NCBI GenBank assembly: GCA_024180945.1
Contig: JAKSGN010000006.1
Coordinates: forward strand, 558,001-622,000
Direction: 5' to 3'
Length of the DNA: 64,000 bases
Source: Macrophomina tecta
Lineage: Eukaryota; Ascomycota; Dothideomycetes; Botryosphaeriales; Botryosphaeriaceae
Part shown: positions 10,799-22,519 of the stretch, piece after piece
Position numbering within the stretch: the first letter of the stretch is position 1
How the letters are laid out: each line of letters opens with the position of its first letter
Made by a program: the position numbers and the translations under genes
The notes under the pieces: generated by a model
The model's database searches: none
Told to the model about the DNA's origin: nothing
The model's input: the letters and a program-made list of their open reading frames with translations, nothing else

Positions 10799-12906
10799 GA
10801 TGGCTGGATGCCACACCGGCGAGGACGGGGCGAGGCAGAAAAGCAGGGCGGCTCGGGCTGGGGACAGGGACAGGCGACATGGGAACGAGGAAGCGGAGTG
10901 AAGGAGCATCAAATAGTGCACCGTACGGGGAACGCCAAGGCGGGAAGTTGCGGCGCTGGAGGCTGATCTAGCGTGGTGTGGACGCTGCGAAGGAACGGAT
11001 GGGGAGCAAGCGCGGCTCATGCGGCGGAAAGAGCTAGCCGGGCAGACACAGGGCAGGGCGAGGTGGCCCGGCTGCGGGAGCTGCGTATCATCCCTCGGCT
11101 GCCGGGCCCCATCGAGGCTGCCTGCAGCACCTGCAGGGCGAGAAATTGATGCGGCGGGAGGCAGAGCTGGTGCGCCCGTCCGCCAGGCAAGTTCCGCGCA
11201 GCCCCCCGGCCTCTCATCTCCGAGCTGCGGAAGGCCGACCCAACCCGTGCAAGCTCCTCGCCCTCGTCCACGGAGCCTCCCGCCCTCGCCAGCCCGTCTG
11301 GTTTGGGCGATGCCGCACGCAGGCCGCGCTTCCAGAAGGCATATCTCGCCTCCACGCCCGCCCGCTTCCAGACCTCTGCGCCCGCCAGCGCTCTAGCCCG
11401 TCCCGGCCGCCGTCCAGAGCCGCACACCACCCTCCGCGGGCCCCTCCGCCACCCTGTGCGCCCGCCGACAAACACCGCCGGAATGCCGATATAGCATCTG
11501 CTTCCTATAGCACCCGCCCAGCGCGTGCGCCCGAGGCCCAGGGCACACCCAGAACGACACCACCAGCCTCACGCCCGCACGTTATATCGCTTCATCTCCT
11601 GTGCATCTGCGCCGCATCGCCACCATGCTGCCGACACACTGACCCGTGCCGCCGCCATGCTGCTTCGAGCCCTCCACTTCCTGCCTTGGCCTGCTCGCGT
11701 CCCTTCCCAAGAGAGGCCTCCGTCACGAAGCCCATCATCTCCCCGATCTCCGCCTGCGCGCCTCGTGTCGTGAGTCAACCGCCGAGGCCTGAACCGAGCC
11801 AGCACTTCGTTCATGCCATTTGCCGTCCAACGCCGGTTGCGAGGAAGCATAGAAATACCCTTCACCGGCATGTCCGATCCACGGCGTTCTCCACTCGCTG
11901 ACCTACGTATTCACCTGCCGGTGAGCGAGAGCAACCAAGGTGCTGACAAAGCCCACCGAGCACCCTGCAGCAGCTACTTGGATTTTCCGGTCAAGAACGG
12001 CTGAGAGCTGCGCGGCTTGGCCGCTGATCCCGCAACTCCCACACTCCGCGGCTCCTCCTACATTTAGGTATCCCCGTTTCACCGACACCTCACCAGCAGC
12101 ATATCCACGATCGATCGTAAGTCCGAAGTTAACCGCCCCGCCCGTCGTACGGATATATGAGTCGCCCTGTGCCCGTCCGGAACATACCGTGCTTGAAAGG
12201 AAACCGTCTGCTCCAACACACAGAAACCGACGCGGAGCTTCCTCAACACCACTAGTCGCAATCGCGGGCCGAGGCATGGGACAATCTTTGCAACTTCAGG
12301 CACCCTTATACGCCTCGTACGAGAACCACCTGTCCGCTCTGTATTTGTCCACATAAGTCAAGGGCCGAATGATCTACAGTCCTCGCCAACGTGCTCAATG
12401 TGTGGAGAAACAGGGTTACCAGACGTCATCTGACGTGCAGTTGAGACCAACAGCCTTATACTCCAGATTATTCAGCAACCAATCATGGATCAATGAATCC
12501 CTTCACCGTCTAGAACATCACTTTATCCCAAACAACGCCACGTCACGGTGCGTAAAGTCCATGTCTTTCTCATGCATGGCCTTCACGGACTCACGGCAAA
12601 TTCCGTATCCAAAGCCCGTACGGGCATAAGCAGAGATCTGAATGCATTGATCAAATGCCGAAAAATCCGAAACATCTATCATTACCATCCTGCCAAAAAT
12701 AAACGCCACTTTTTATAGCCGTCCCGGAACTCCACATGCCCGAATTCATCGAACAACCGTCATGGAAGGCATGTGCGAAGAACGCAGATGAGATTTTTTT
12801 TTTTTTTTAAAAAAAAAAAACAACGATCCCACCTTCGCCATTGAGCATCCTCACAGCTGAAACCATAGTGAAAACAAAGAAAGCGCGGAATTTTCCACTA
12901 GCCCCC
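10799..12906. other. Long GC-rich spacer between FAD oxidoreductase and PKS 3' end
   Basis: About 2.1 kb. Frames on + (11146-11901, 11940-12356) and - (11017-11475, 11903-12277) are open but Arg/Pro-rich and overlap in many phases; none has a recognisable domain. It must contain the promoter of the oxidoreductase, which starts at 10798. A T15-A12 tract lies at its PKS-proximal end. Confidence 0.5.
12794..12820. repeat. (T)n(A)n palindromic homopolymer tract
   Basis: T15 at 12794-12808 joined to A12 at 12809-12820, 87 nt beyond the PKS stop codon. It could act in 3'-end formation or nucleosome exclusion; this is inference. Confidence 0.85.
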
Positions 12907-15900
12907 TTACTGCGCACTCTCACCCGACAGCTTGCTCTTCGCCGCCAAGTCGCCTGCCAACGCCCTCATCGGCACATTCGCCATAATCTCAAACACGCTC
13001 ACCTCAACTTGCATCTCCTTCGCTATCCAATTCCGCACCTCGACCGCAACGAGGCTATCCACACCGTACGCGCTCAGAGGCTTGTTCGCATCGACATCGC
13101 TCGCCGGCACCATCATCAGCTTGGCCAACCGCTCCACCATGTGCTTGGTAATAAGTTCAACCGCCTCGCCCACGTCTTCGCCGCCGATGCGCATGAGTTC
13201 CTCCCGCAGTGACGATGTGCTGCTCGTATTGGCACCGGAACCCGCGGCGCGCGCCAGCAGCGGCGCGAACTTGCCGTCGGTAATCCAGTACCATGAGTCC
13301 GAGTGCTCGTTGATGGGCAGCCCACACATGATTTGCGAAGGGTGGGGTATGGAACTGGACATGGCGGTGGCAAGGAGGCCGTGGAGGTCGGAGTTGTGCA
13401 TGACTTTGAGGCCCATGCTCTTGACGTGGTCAACGTATCTGGCGGACGAGTGTCAGCTGAAGGGAACATTGATCATGGTAGCAAAAAGGGGTTCGATTGT
13501 GAGGGAAGGGAAGGGTGCTCACTCATCGTGCTCAGCAACGAAGCCGACACTCAACAGATATCCAATGTCGATGGTCATCGCACGCAGACCCACCGAGCGG
13601 CGGTAATTGGCAAAGTAGTCCTGGAAGATGTTGCCCGCGCCGTAGTTTCCTTGCCCACGGTGGCCCATGACGCCTGCCAGTGAGCTCAACATCACGAAGA
13701 AGTCAAGGTCCTTGGGCAGCATATCGTGCAAATTCCAGGTCCCGTGAACCTTGGGGCCGACGGTGATCCTGAGGTGCTCGACCGACATCTTATCGAACAG
13801 CGTGTCCCTTAGCACCATGGCGCCGGTCACGCAGCCACGGATGGGCGGCAGGTGTGAGATATGCTCAAGCACCGATTTCAGGGACTCACGGTCACCAACG
13901 TCACAGTTGAATGCGAGAGCGTTAGTACCGTACGTCTTCCGCAAGTTGGCAATGTATGCCTTGTTCTCCTCGCCCGAGGCGGCAGAGCGCGACAGGAAGA
14001 CGAGGTTCTGCGCGCCTTTCTCTGCCAGCCAGCGGCCGATCTCGCGGCAGATACCGCCCAGTCCACCAGCCAGAATGTAAGTTGCATCTGAGCGGACCTC
14101 AACCTGCGGTGTGCGGGGGACAGCCGGAACAACATCGGCGTCGTCGACGCGGACGACGATCTTGCCCATGTGCTTGCCCGTCTGCATGTAGCGGAACGCC
14201 TTTTCAACTTCGCTGAAGGTGAAGAGCTGAACTGGCTGGACAGGCTTAATGGAGCCGTCATTGATGAGCTTCGCCACGTCCTGGAAGAGAGCAACGGCAC
14301 GCGGCGTAGGGTTGTTCTCGAAATCGATCAGGTTGACGCCACAGTAGCTCTTGTTGTCCAACAGAGGCTTCATGTCCAACCCCGTGTTGGCGAACAAGTC
14401 GGCCTTGCCGATTTCAAGGAAGCGACCGAACTTGGCCAGGCAATGCCAACTGAGCCGCAGCGCCTCGCCGGCCAAAGAATTGAGCACGACGTCGACGCCG
14501 GCGCCGCCGGTCATGCGCATGATGCCCTTGGCGAAGCTGAGGTCGCGGCTACTGAAGATGTGGTCGGCCGGGATACCATACTCACGCATTATCAGCTCCT
14601 TCTTCTCCGCAGATCCAACGGTGGCGTATATTTCTGCGCCAATGTGCTGGGCCACCGCAATAGCAGCTTGTCCCACACCACCAGCGGCAGCGTGAATCAG
14701 GATCGACTCGCCCTTGACCAGTCTACCAACGGTGATGAGCGCGTAGTACGCCGTCAAGTAAATCAACGGCAGAGACGCCGCGTCCTCGAACGACATACCC
14801 TCAGGCATCGGGATGGCGCCCTGGACCGGGAAACGCACATACGTCGCAAACGTATCGCACGAAGAGGTACACACGCGGTTTCCTGGCTTGAGACCCTTGA
14901 CGTTGGCGCCTACACGCGTCACCACACCCGAGACATCCACACCGAGCTTCTGCTCGTTGAGGTTTCCCATGGCAACCAGGACGTCCTTGAAGTTGAGTCC
15001 GACCGCCTTGACCTCGATCTCGACCCAGTCTTCGGGCAGAGGCGCGTAGTACTGCTCGTCCTCCTCCCAGCGGAAAGTATCGAGCAGGCCCGGCGTCTTG
15101 ATGGTGAGCTTGAGTGGGCGTCCGCATTCGCGGAACGATACCTCCTCCGGCTCGCCCTTGGCTTCGTACCGGCGCAGCGACGCATCTACCGCGGGCGACT
15201 TCTCGACGCGCGGAATATACACCGTGCCGCCGCGCGCCGCGTACTCGTGGTCGGCGCTGTCGCCCCTACTATGATTAACAGCGACCTCGAGGATGGCAGA
15301 CGACGACGCAATGATATCTGCGCTCTCCGCCGGCTCAATGTCGAGCGTCGCGAGCGTCACACCAGCGTTCTCATTACGGATCGCGCGAGAGAGACCGACC
15401 ATAAGCGCGCCATGCGGCCGAGGGCAGTCCATCGCCGCACCGCCCGTCACCCAGAGCGTACCGCCGGCGCTGAGAATTAGCGTGCGCAACCGCTCCCAGT
15501 CCACGTCGCTAATGGTCGCGAGGAGCGGCTTTTCCCACTCAGCCAGCGTGATGCAGTACTTGCCTTTGACGTCTTGCTCGGTGAAGATATCCCACCGGAG
15601 AATATCAATCTCATAACCCCGGCCCTGGAAGGTCTTGCTGATGGCAGCGGCCAGGGCGTTGGTATGAGGCGTGCCGGTCGTGATGACGGCGTAGGCGGAG
15701 GCTGACTTGGGCTGGTGCACCAGCGGCTTGGTAGAGACGAGCAGCGACACGGGCTCGAGCGAGCCATCGCGGTCGCCCCGCACATCGAGGTCGACACCCG
15801 AGAAGTCGGCGGCCTTGAGGGCGGCATCCCATTCGTGGACGTCTAAGAGTGGCCCACCTTTGCGGCCATCATCTTCGCCGAGCCACCTGTTTTGGACAGA

Positions 15901-18900
15901 ACAGTAAGCATTGGGTGTGTTATGGAGGAGGGAAAATAAGCGCGGGGGTTAAAGTATTCGTTGGGACTTGAGTTTTGGTAGTTGTCTCAGACGATTAGAT
16001 CCATTCGAATGCTTCAACTTCCCATGCGTCCATACATGCAGGGTTGATTCCAAAAGGTGAGTGAAAAGCGAAACTTACCAGCCAGGCAACGGGCCCATGA
16101 TGAAGCCGCAGAAGATGCGCTTGATGGTGACTTCAGACAGGACGAGCCTACCGCCCGGCTTGAGCAGCGAGCGACAGTGCGCCAGCGTCTCCTGGATGCT
16201 CTTGGTAGCATGCAGGACGTTCGCACAGACGATCAGGTCAAACGTCTCCGACTCGAAGCCCTGCGTGAGCGGATCCTCCTCGATGTTGCATGTCCCAAAC
16301 TCCATGATGGACGCATCTTTGGAGAAGCGCTCGGCTGCCTTGGCCAAGAAACCCGGACTGATATCCGTAAAGAAATAGCGCGACGCTTTCGAAGTGCCAT
16401 CCTCGTTGCGCAGGCGCTCCAGCACGTGGTACGTGGTGCCACCCGTGCCGGCACCGATCTCAAGAATGGACAGGCCGGGCTTCTTGTCGGCGATGAGGCC
16501 GACATACTCGGCGACGTTGGTGTTGAACGAGGTGCCGAAGGCGCCGCGGTAGAAGGCGTACAGGAGATCCCCTTCGAGCATCACCTGCAGCGGCTCGATC
16601 TCATGCCTGAAGATGCGGGCCAAGCTCTCGCCGATGCGGTCCGTCATCTGCAGCGTGATGTCGCCCGAGTTGGACGTAGCGATGCGCTCGCGCGCGGCGG
16701 CCAGCTCGGCGGTGATGCGCGCCTGGTCCCGCGGCAGCGGCGGGAAGGCAGCCAGGCGGTCCTGCATCCACTCATAAAAGAGCTTGAAGAAACCGTCCTG
16801 CGGCACGTACGGTCTGCCCTCCTCGCTCTCCAGCCAGTCGAGCGTCCGCTGGATGTAGACGAGGCAGACGTATTCGAGCTTGTCGAGCACCGAGTCGTCG
16901 TCGGCGTTGGGTAACGTGCGCTGGTAGACCAGCTCCTTGATCTTACTGGCTGGAATGAGATCCGCGTCCTCGTGCCAGCGCTGGTCGAAGCACTGCGCGC
17001 GGCCCTCACCGATGCCCTTCTGGTTGTCGCTGGCGCCAACAGATGCCAGGCCTAGCCCTTCCATGATGATCTGCGGAGATTGCAAGTCTTCAGTGGCGAT
17101 GGTGATTGACGACGTCCAGGTGGTGTAGCTTGTCTTCTGCGCGGTCGAGAAGCCGTGCAGCTTCGTCCCAGGGGTCGAGGGGATCTCGGCGGAGACGAAG
17201 ATCCGGTCGAAGGAAAAGGGTACCACCGCCTCGTTCAGCGACTGCTCAGCGCCGCTGATCGACGGGAACAGCAGATGGAGGACCGAGTCCAGCGTTGCCG
17301 GGTGCACCACACAAGGGTACTCATACTTCTGCGGCATCACGGCCTTGGTATCCGGCACGCTGATGACACCGTAGCTGGCGCTTTCGCCCGCATAAAGCTC
17401 CGTCATGTTGCGGAACGTCTTGCCATAGTGCATGCCGATCGTCTCTACCGTGTCGTAGAGGAAGCTGCGCGCCGGCTTCTGGCATTTTTCCCTCGCCTCC
17501 GCGAAGGCGTTGCGGTACCGCTCCTGCTCGAGTGCGTTTTCTTCCTGCATGGCAGGAGAAAGGGATGATTTGTACGTCACCGAGATCAGGCCTCTGCAGT
17601 GGGCAGTCCACTGCTTAGCATCCTCGGACCAGGACGAGACAGTGAACTCGTACAGCGTCGTTGACGGCGCCGCCTTGGTGCCCGTTCTGCGCGGGTGGAA
17701 CTGAACCAGCACTTCAACACCTCTCTCATCATCCGGCACGCGGAGGGCAGTTGTGATAGCCACATCGCGCAGCTCGTACCCGAGGATCTCCTCGTTCTGG
17801 TCCGCGAGCTGCCGGGCTCCTTCAATCGCCATGACCACCATTCCCGCACCGGGGTACAGGATGTTGCCCTGCACCCTATGCTCGCGGATCCACGGATTTT
17901 CGAAGCATCGCAGGAAGTTGCGCCACTGCGGTTCGGGCGAGCCGGGCACCGGGTAGCCCAGCAGGTCCATTCGCGGCTTCTCGCGCAGGCGGTACTCGCG
18001 GCTGAGGTACGACTCTTCCCAGAAGCTGAGCGCGTGGTTCCACGCATAGGGCGGCAGGTCGACCAGCATTGAGGCTTCCGCCGCTGGCGTCTCATTCACG
18101 GCGTTCAGGTCGAATTGACAGCCTCTGCGGTACAGCTCCCCCGCGCACGACAGCGCCGTCTGCACGCCGTCGTGGCCGCGCCGAAGCACAGTGGCATACG
18201 ACAGCGCATCGGCGAAGCGGCCCTCCTCGCTCCTGAACACATCGAGCACATAGCTGCGCAGCGCCGAGTGCGGGCCAACTTCGACGAAGACGCTCGCGAA
18301 GGCGGACCGATCGTGGGAACGCTTCGCCTCCTTGGCGTGGTGCAGCAGCGCCGTCAGCGCGCCCGCGAAGTTGACGGGCGACACTAGGTTGTCGACCCAG
18401 TACGAGGCACCCAGCTTCTCCGGCTGGACAAGTGTGCCAGTCACGGAGGAGAACAGCGGGACGCTCTGCGTCGAATCGACCGTGCTGACACCATCCAGCG
18501 CGGTCTCGTACGCGTCCCGGATCACCTCCATGTGCGGCGAGTGGTAAGCCACCTCGACCTTCAGCTTCGTGCAGTGAACCCCCTCCGCATAGAGCACTTC
18601 GCGCAGCTCGTCGATGGCGGCCTCGTCGCCGGACACGGTGCAGGCCTTGGGGCTGTTGAACGCCGCAACCACAGCCTTGCCAGACTTCAGCCCAGCGAGA
18701 CGGTCCTGCAGAGACCCGCCGCTCGCGCTGACAGCCATCATCGCGCCACGCACGTTCTTCTCCGCAACTGTCCCCGCGAACTGACCTCGCAGCCAGGCGA
18801 TCTTGACCGCAGCTTCCTTTGTGATGGCGCCCGCGCAGTACGCGGCCGCGATCTCGCCGCTGGAGTGGCCAACCACGGCGGCAGGGCGGACGTTCCATGC

Positions 18901-21270
18901 AGATAGGAGGTCGACGAGCGCCAGCTGCAGCGCTGTGCAGGCCGGCTGGCTGTACTCGGCCAGGGCGAGCTTGCTCTCTGCTTCTGGCCGGCCGAGCTCT
19001 TCCGTCAGGCTCCACGGGCAGCCGAGCGAGCGCAGCGTTCGCTCGGACGAGAACACGCTCGCCCGGAAGGGCGCGTAGATGGAGAGGCCCGCGCCCATGG
19101 CGAACCACTGCGCGCCTTGGCCGGTAAAGACGAAGGCCATCTTGGGCGCTTGTGCGTCGGACGAGCGGCTGGCGGCCGGGGCTTGCTCCAGGCTCTTTTG
19201 CAGACTCGCAATGTCGGACGCTATCGCGAAAGACTTCCAGGGCATGGTCGTGCGCTTTGAGGAGAGCGTGTAGGCGAGGTCGGAGAGGAAAGTGGTGTCG
19301 TGGCTGGAGGACTTGGAGTCGAGGTAGCTGCGCAGCTGCTCGATGCTTCGCTTCACGCCGTCCTGGTCGTAGGAGGATAGCACGAAGAGCTTCGGCTTTG
19401 CGGCCGGGACGATGCCGTTTCCGTTGCAGTGGACTCCATTGGCGTGGCCGTTGGTATGGCCGTTGGTAGGACCATTGGCATAACCATTAGCGTGCCCGTT
19501 CGTGCCGTTGGTGAGCGCATGGCCATTCGTTAGGGCAGGCAGCTTGGGCTTGAGGACAGTTGCGTGTCTGCCCTCCAGGCCCATCCTTTCAAGATAGTGG
19601 GCCGCGTCTTCCAGAACCACGTGGGCGTTAGCGCCGCCGAAGCCAAAAGAGTTGATGCTGGCGCGGCGAGGGCCATCGTGCGGCCACGCGGAGAGCTCGA
19701 GGGGGATTTTGACGTTCTCGGGGAGGTTGATTTGCGGGTTCAGGTTCTCGAACCTGCGAACCCATTAGCTTGTAAGCCCACGAGCGCGGGAGAGGCCGTT
19801 ACTGACCAAAGATTCTGCGGTATCAGCCCCCTTTCCACGACCAGCGCGGCTTTGATGATACCCGCAACACCGGCAGCACCCTCCAAGTGCCCGATGTTCG
19901 TCTTGACCGAGCCGACATACAAGTCAGACGTCCTGTCCGCGCCAATCGTCTTGATGATTGCATTGGCCTCCAGCGGATCGCCCGCCTGCGTGCCCGTTCC
20001 GTGCGCCTCGACATACCCCGTCTCGGACGGATCCACGCCGGCCTGCCTGTACGCGGTGCGGATCAGCTCCTGCTGGGCCTCGCTGTTCGGCAGGCTGATG
20101 CCGGGCGTCTTGCCGTCCTCGTTGGTGGCGGAGGCGAGTACGACAGCGCGGACGGTGTCGCCGTCGCGCAGGGCTGCGGCGAGCGGCTTGAGGACAGTGA
20201 TGCCGATGCCCTCGCCGCGCGCGAAGCCGTTCGCCCGCGCGTCCCACATCGCACACTTGCCGTCCGGCGACAGGATCTTGGCCGCCCCTAGCAGGATGCT
20301 CATGTCCGGCCCGAACATCAGGTTCGCGCCGCCGACCACGGACATCTCGGACTCGCCGGTTCGCAGGCTCTGGCAGGCGAGGTGGAAGGCTGTCAGGCTG
20401 GAGGAGCAGGCCGTGTCGATGGTCATGCTCGGGCCTTTGAGGTCGTAGAACCATGATAGCCGGTTCGATGCTAGTGAGGAGGAGAGGCCGGTGGCGTCTG
20501 TGGTGATGGCGTTAGATGGTGTGTCAATGTCTTGTGGAAAGGTAAGGATGCTTACGATATATTGATGGCCCCTCGTTGTCACGGACACTGTGGCTGGTTT
20601 TAGCTACGGGGTCCCTCGTGAGTGAGGGTGAGTGCGTACTTCAAACTGCTGAAATCGTTCGTAAAAGAGCCAATGTATACTGAAGTCTTTGAGCCTTTCA
20701 CGGCATCCAGACTCAGGCCGGCTGGAAGAATGCATGCTTAGCGTCATGTGTTTCGTTGAATTGTCAGGTGACGTACCGTTCTCAAATCCCTCATAAGTCG
20801 TCTCAAGCAGCATACGGTGCATAGGGTCCATCGCCTTGGCTTCCTTAGGCGTAATGGAGAAGAAGGGTGCATCAAAAACCTTGAAATCTTGCTTCAAAAA
20901 ATGGGCATGGCTAAGGGAAGTCAGCACGAGCACTCTTCGTCAACCCAATAAGGGAGTCCAGGTACTCGACCGGATGCAAACGTTTAGGCGTATTGCAGAC
21001 GTTCCCATCCGGACCAATACTTCGGCTCCCCATACCAGAGGCATAACGCGCATACCGAGGCTGTATGCTTCCTAACCTCTCAGGGTCAGGGTGGTAGAAG
21101 CCATCAATGTTATAGCGGTCCTTGGGGATTTCGGACCGTGCCGACCGAGCATCCAGCAACATCCGCCAGAACTTTTCTGAATCGGCGCCATCTCCAGGTG
21201 CTCTGAGAGCAATGCCGATGATGGCAATCGGCATCGAAGTAGGGGGATCTTGAGCGATTATGCCAGGCAT
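12907..21270 (-). CDS. Highly reducing polyketide synthase (KS-MAT-DH-cMT-ER-KR-ACP)
   Basis: Iterative type I PKS that builds a reduced, C-methylated chain from malonyl-CoA. Eight exons: 21270-21056, 20910-20777, 20721-20640, 20593-20556, 20497-19807, 19753-16079, 15886-13523 and 13438-12907. They join in frame to 2576 aa, and each splice restores a family motif. KS 5-430: DTACSSS with C187, EAHGTGT, KTNIGH. MAT about 590-890: GHSSG, S684. DH about 1000-1290: H1012 in [23 protein letters not shown] with D1209. cMT about 1440-1610: LEIGAGTGG at 1484-1492. ER about 1875-2190: [11 protein letters not shown] at 2010-2020. KR about 2210-2400: [13 protein letters not shown] and Y2360. ACP: YGVDSL with S2528. 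The protein ends after the ACP with no release domain. A 192-nt intron separates the cMT and ER exons. A TATAAAT box lies upstream. Confidence 0.96.
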
Positions 21271-22519
21271 GGTAACTGAACGGGAACGGCGAGCGAGGGA
21301 AAAGGGAAATTTTGAAAGGAAATTGAGGTATGGCGGTTCCTCAGGAAGGAGCTCAAAGATCAAAGCGACGATACAGTGTGTGTGTCCTCGAAATTTATAT
21401 CCTTATCACGGTTCTCTCAACCCCGTTGCAGAACACTCTCTGCCTGACGGCAACGGATACCTCCACCGTCCGGGCTGAAGCTGGACCATGCTCGAAGCAG
21501 CGGAACACTGACAGTGCCCGCCTCCATCTTGATTCAAAGGCGTCCCTAAGTATACACATTTCCGTCCAATTGTGACGTGAAGGCCTCCACGAGCTCTCCT
21601 CGACTGGACTCCGCACTGTGATCTTCCCAGGGTCTGCGAGTCCGCTCCAATGATCTTCCAAAGGGCCTCGGGGGGCGCACTGAGCGCCGGGAATTTGCGC
21701 GACCATCGTGGCGGTCTTATCAGGCATTCTACTGGCAGGCCGGATAATCATACCACACTGTGGATGGACGCGGTAAAGCACTACGTTGTTAGAACTCAAT
21801 CGAACTAGGAAATCAGTTCCAGCATTCCAGCAGCGTGCTCTTGCGGCTCTGCTAACCTTAATCTTAGGCGACAGCACGAACAGTTCTAGCAGAGAGCAAG
21901 GGAACACCCCAAGCTCCCGTAGCCAGCGTTCGGCTCCCAAACTTTCCAGGCAATGCGTACGCACACGTTCGTCGGCCCGCCGGTAGAGCGGACGTACTTC
22001 GGGTTGGCACTCCCAGATCGATATAGGGAAAGCTCGTATTGCTCGGGGAGGCCCCCACACTGACTCGTCCCTGTCAATCGTTTCGGTATAAGAGAGAGGA
22101 CGCGAATTGGCCAATGAAAGCGCTCAACTTAAGCACACTCTCACTTCTCCATGACTCTCCTTTCAGTCGGAGCCACCGACACGACAAAGAAGCGAACTCT
22201 CTCGGCAAAAGTCTTGCGTGGTGACCAAGCCTCGTCCGTGTCAGTGCTGCTGGCCTTATCCATCCATGAACCGATGGGAAAAAGGTGGGATGGGAGCTTG
22301 GGCATTTTCCGCGCGGGACAGCTCCGAGAAGTCGCGGTTTGAGCTACTTACTGGAGGCAACTCCTGAGTATCTCTCTCCCCAGCAGCTTTTTCTTCCTCT
22401 GGCGACAACTTTTTGAGCTGTAGAGTCTCCTGTGCGCTTGATTTCTTCCCAGGATTTGCTTCATCCCCATCCCACTGCTCTGCACTGGAGAATAGGACAG
22501 CTCTGTCACCAGTTACGTC
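21271..22519. other. Divergent promoter region, PKS / second FAD oxidoreductase
   Basis: The PKS reads leftward and the oxidoreductase rightward from this 1.25-kb region, so both may share regulation. Only the PKS TATA box is clear. No convincing coding frame; the minus frame 21395-22114 has no recognisable domain. Confidence 0.55.
21393..21399 (-). promoter_or_regulatory. TATA box of the PKS gene
   Basis: TATAAAT on the minus strand, about 125 nt upstream of the PKS start codon at 21270. Confidence 0.5.

Noticed and set aside
11146..11901. 251-aa plus-strand frame in the spacer
   Set aside because: Pro/Arg/Ser-rich translation of GC-rich DNA; competing frames are equally open and there is no conserved feature.
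14170..15480. 436-aa plus-strand open frame
   Set aside because: Antisense shadow of the PKS ER/KR exon in GC-rich DNA; no family motifs.
18092..19108. 338-aa minus-strand frame inside the PKS
   Set aside because: Out-of-phase shadow of the acyltransferase region; Arg-rich, with no motifs.
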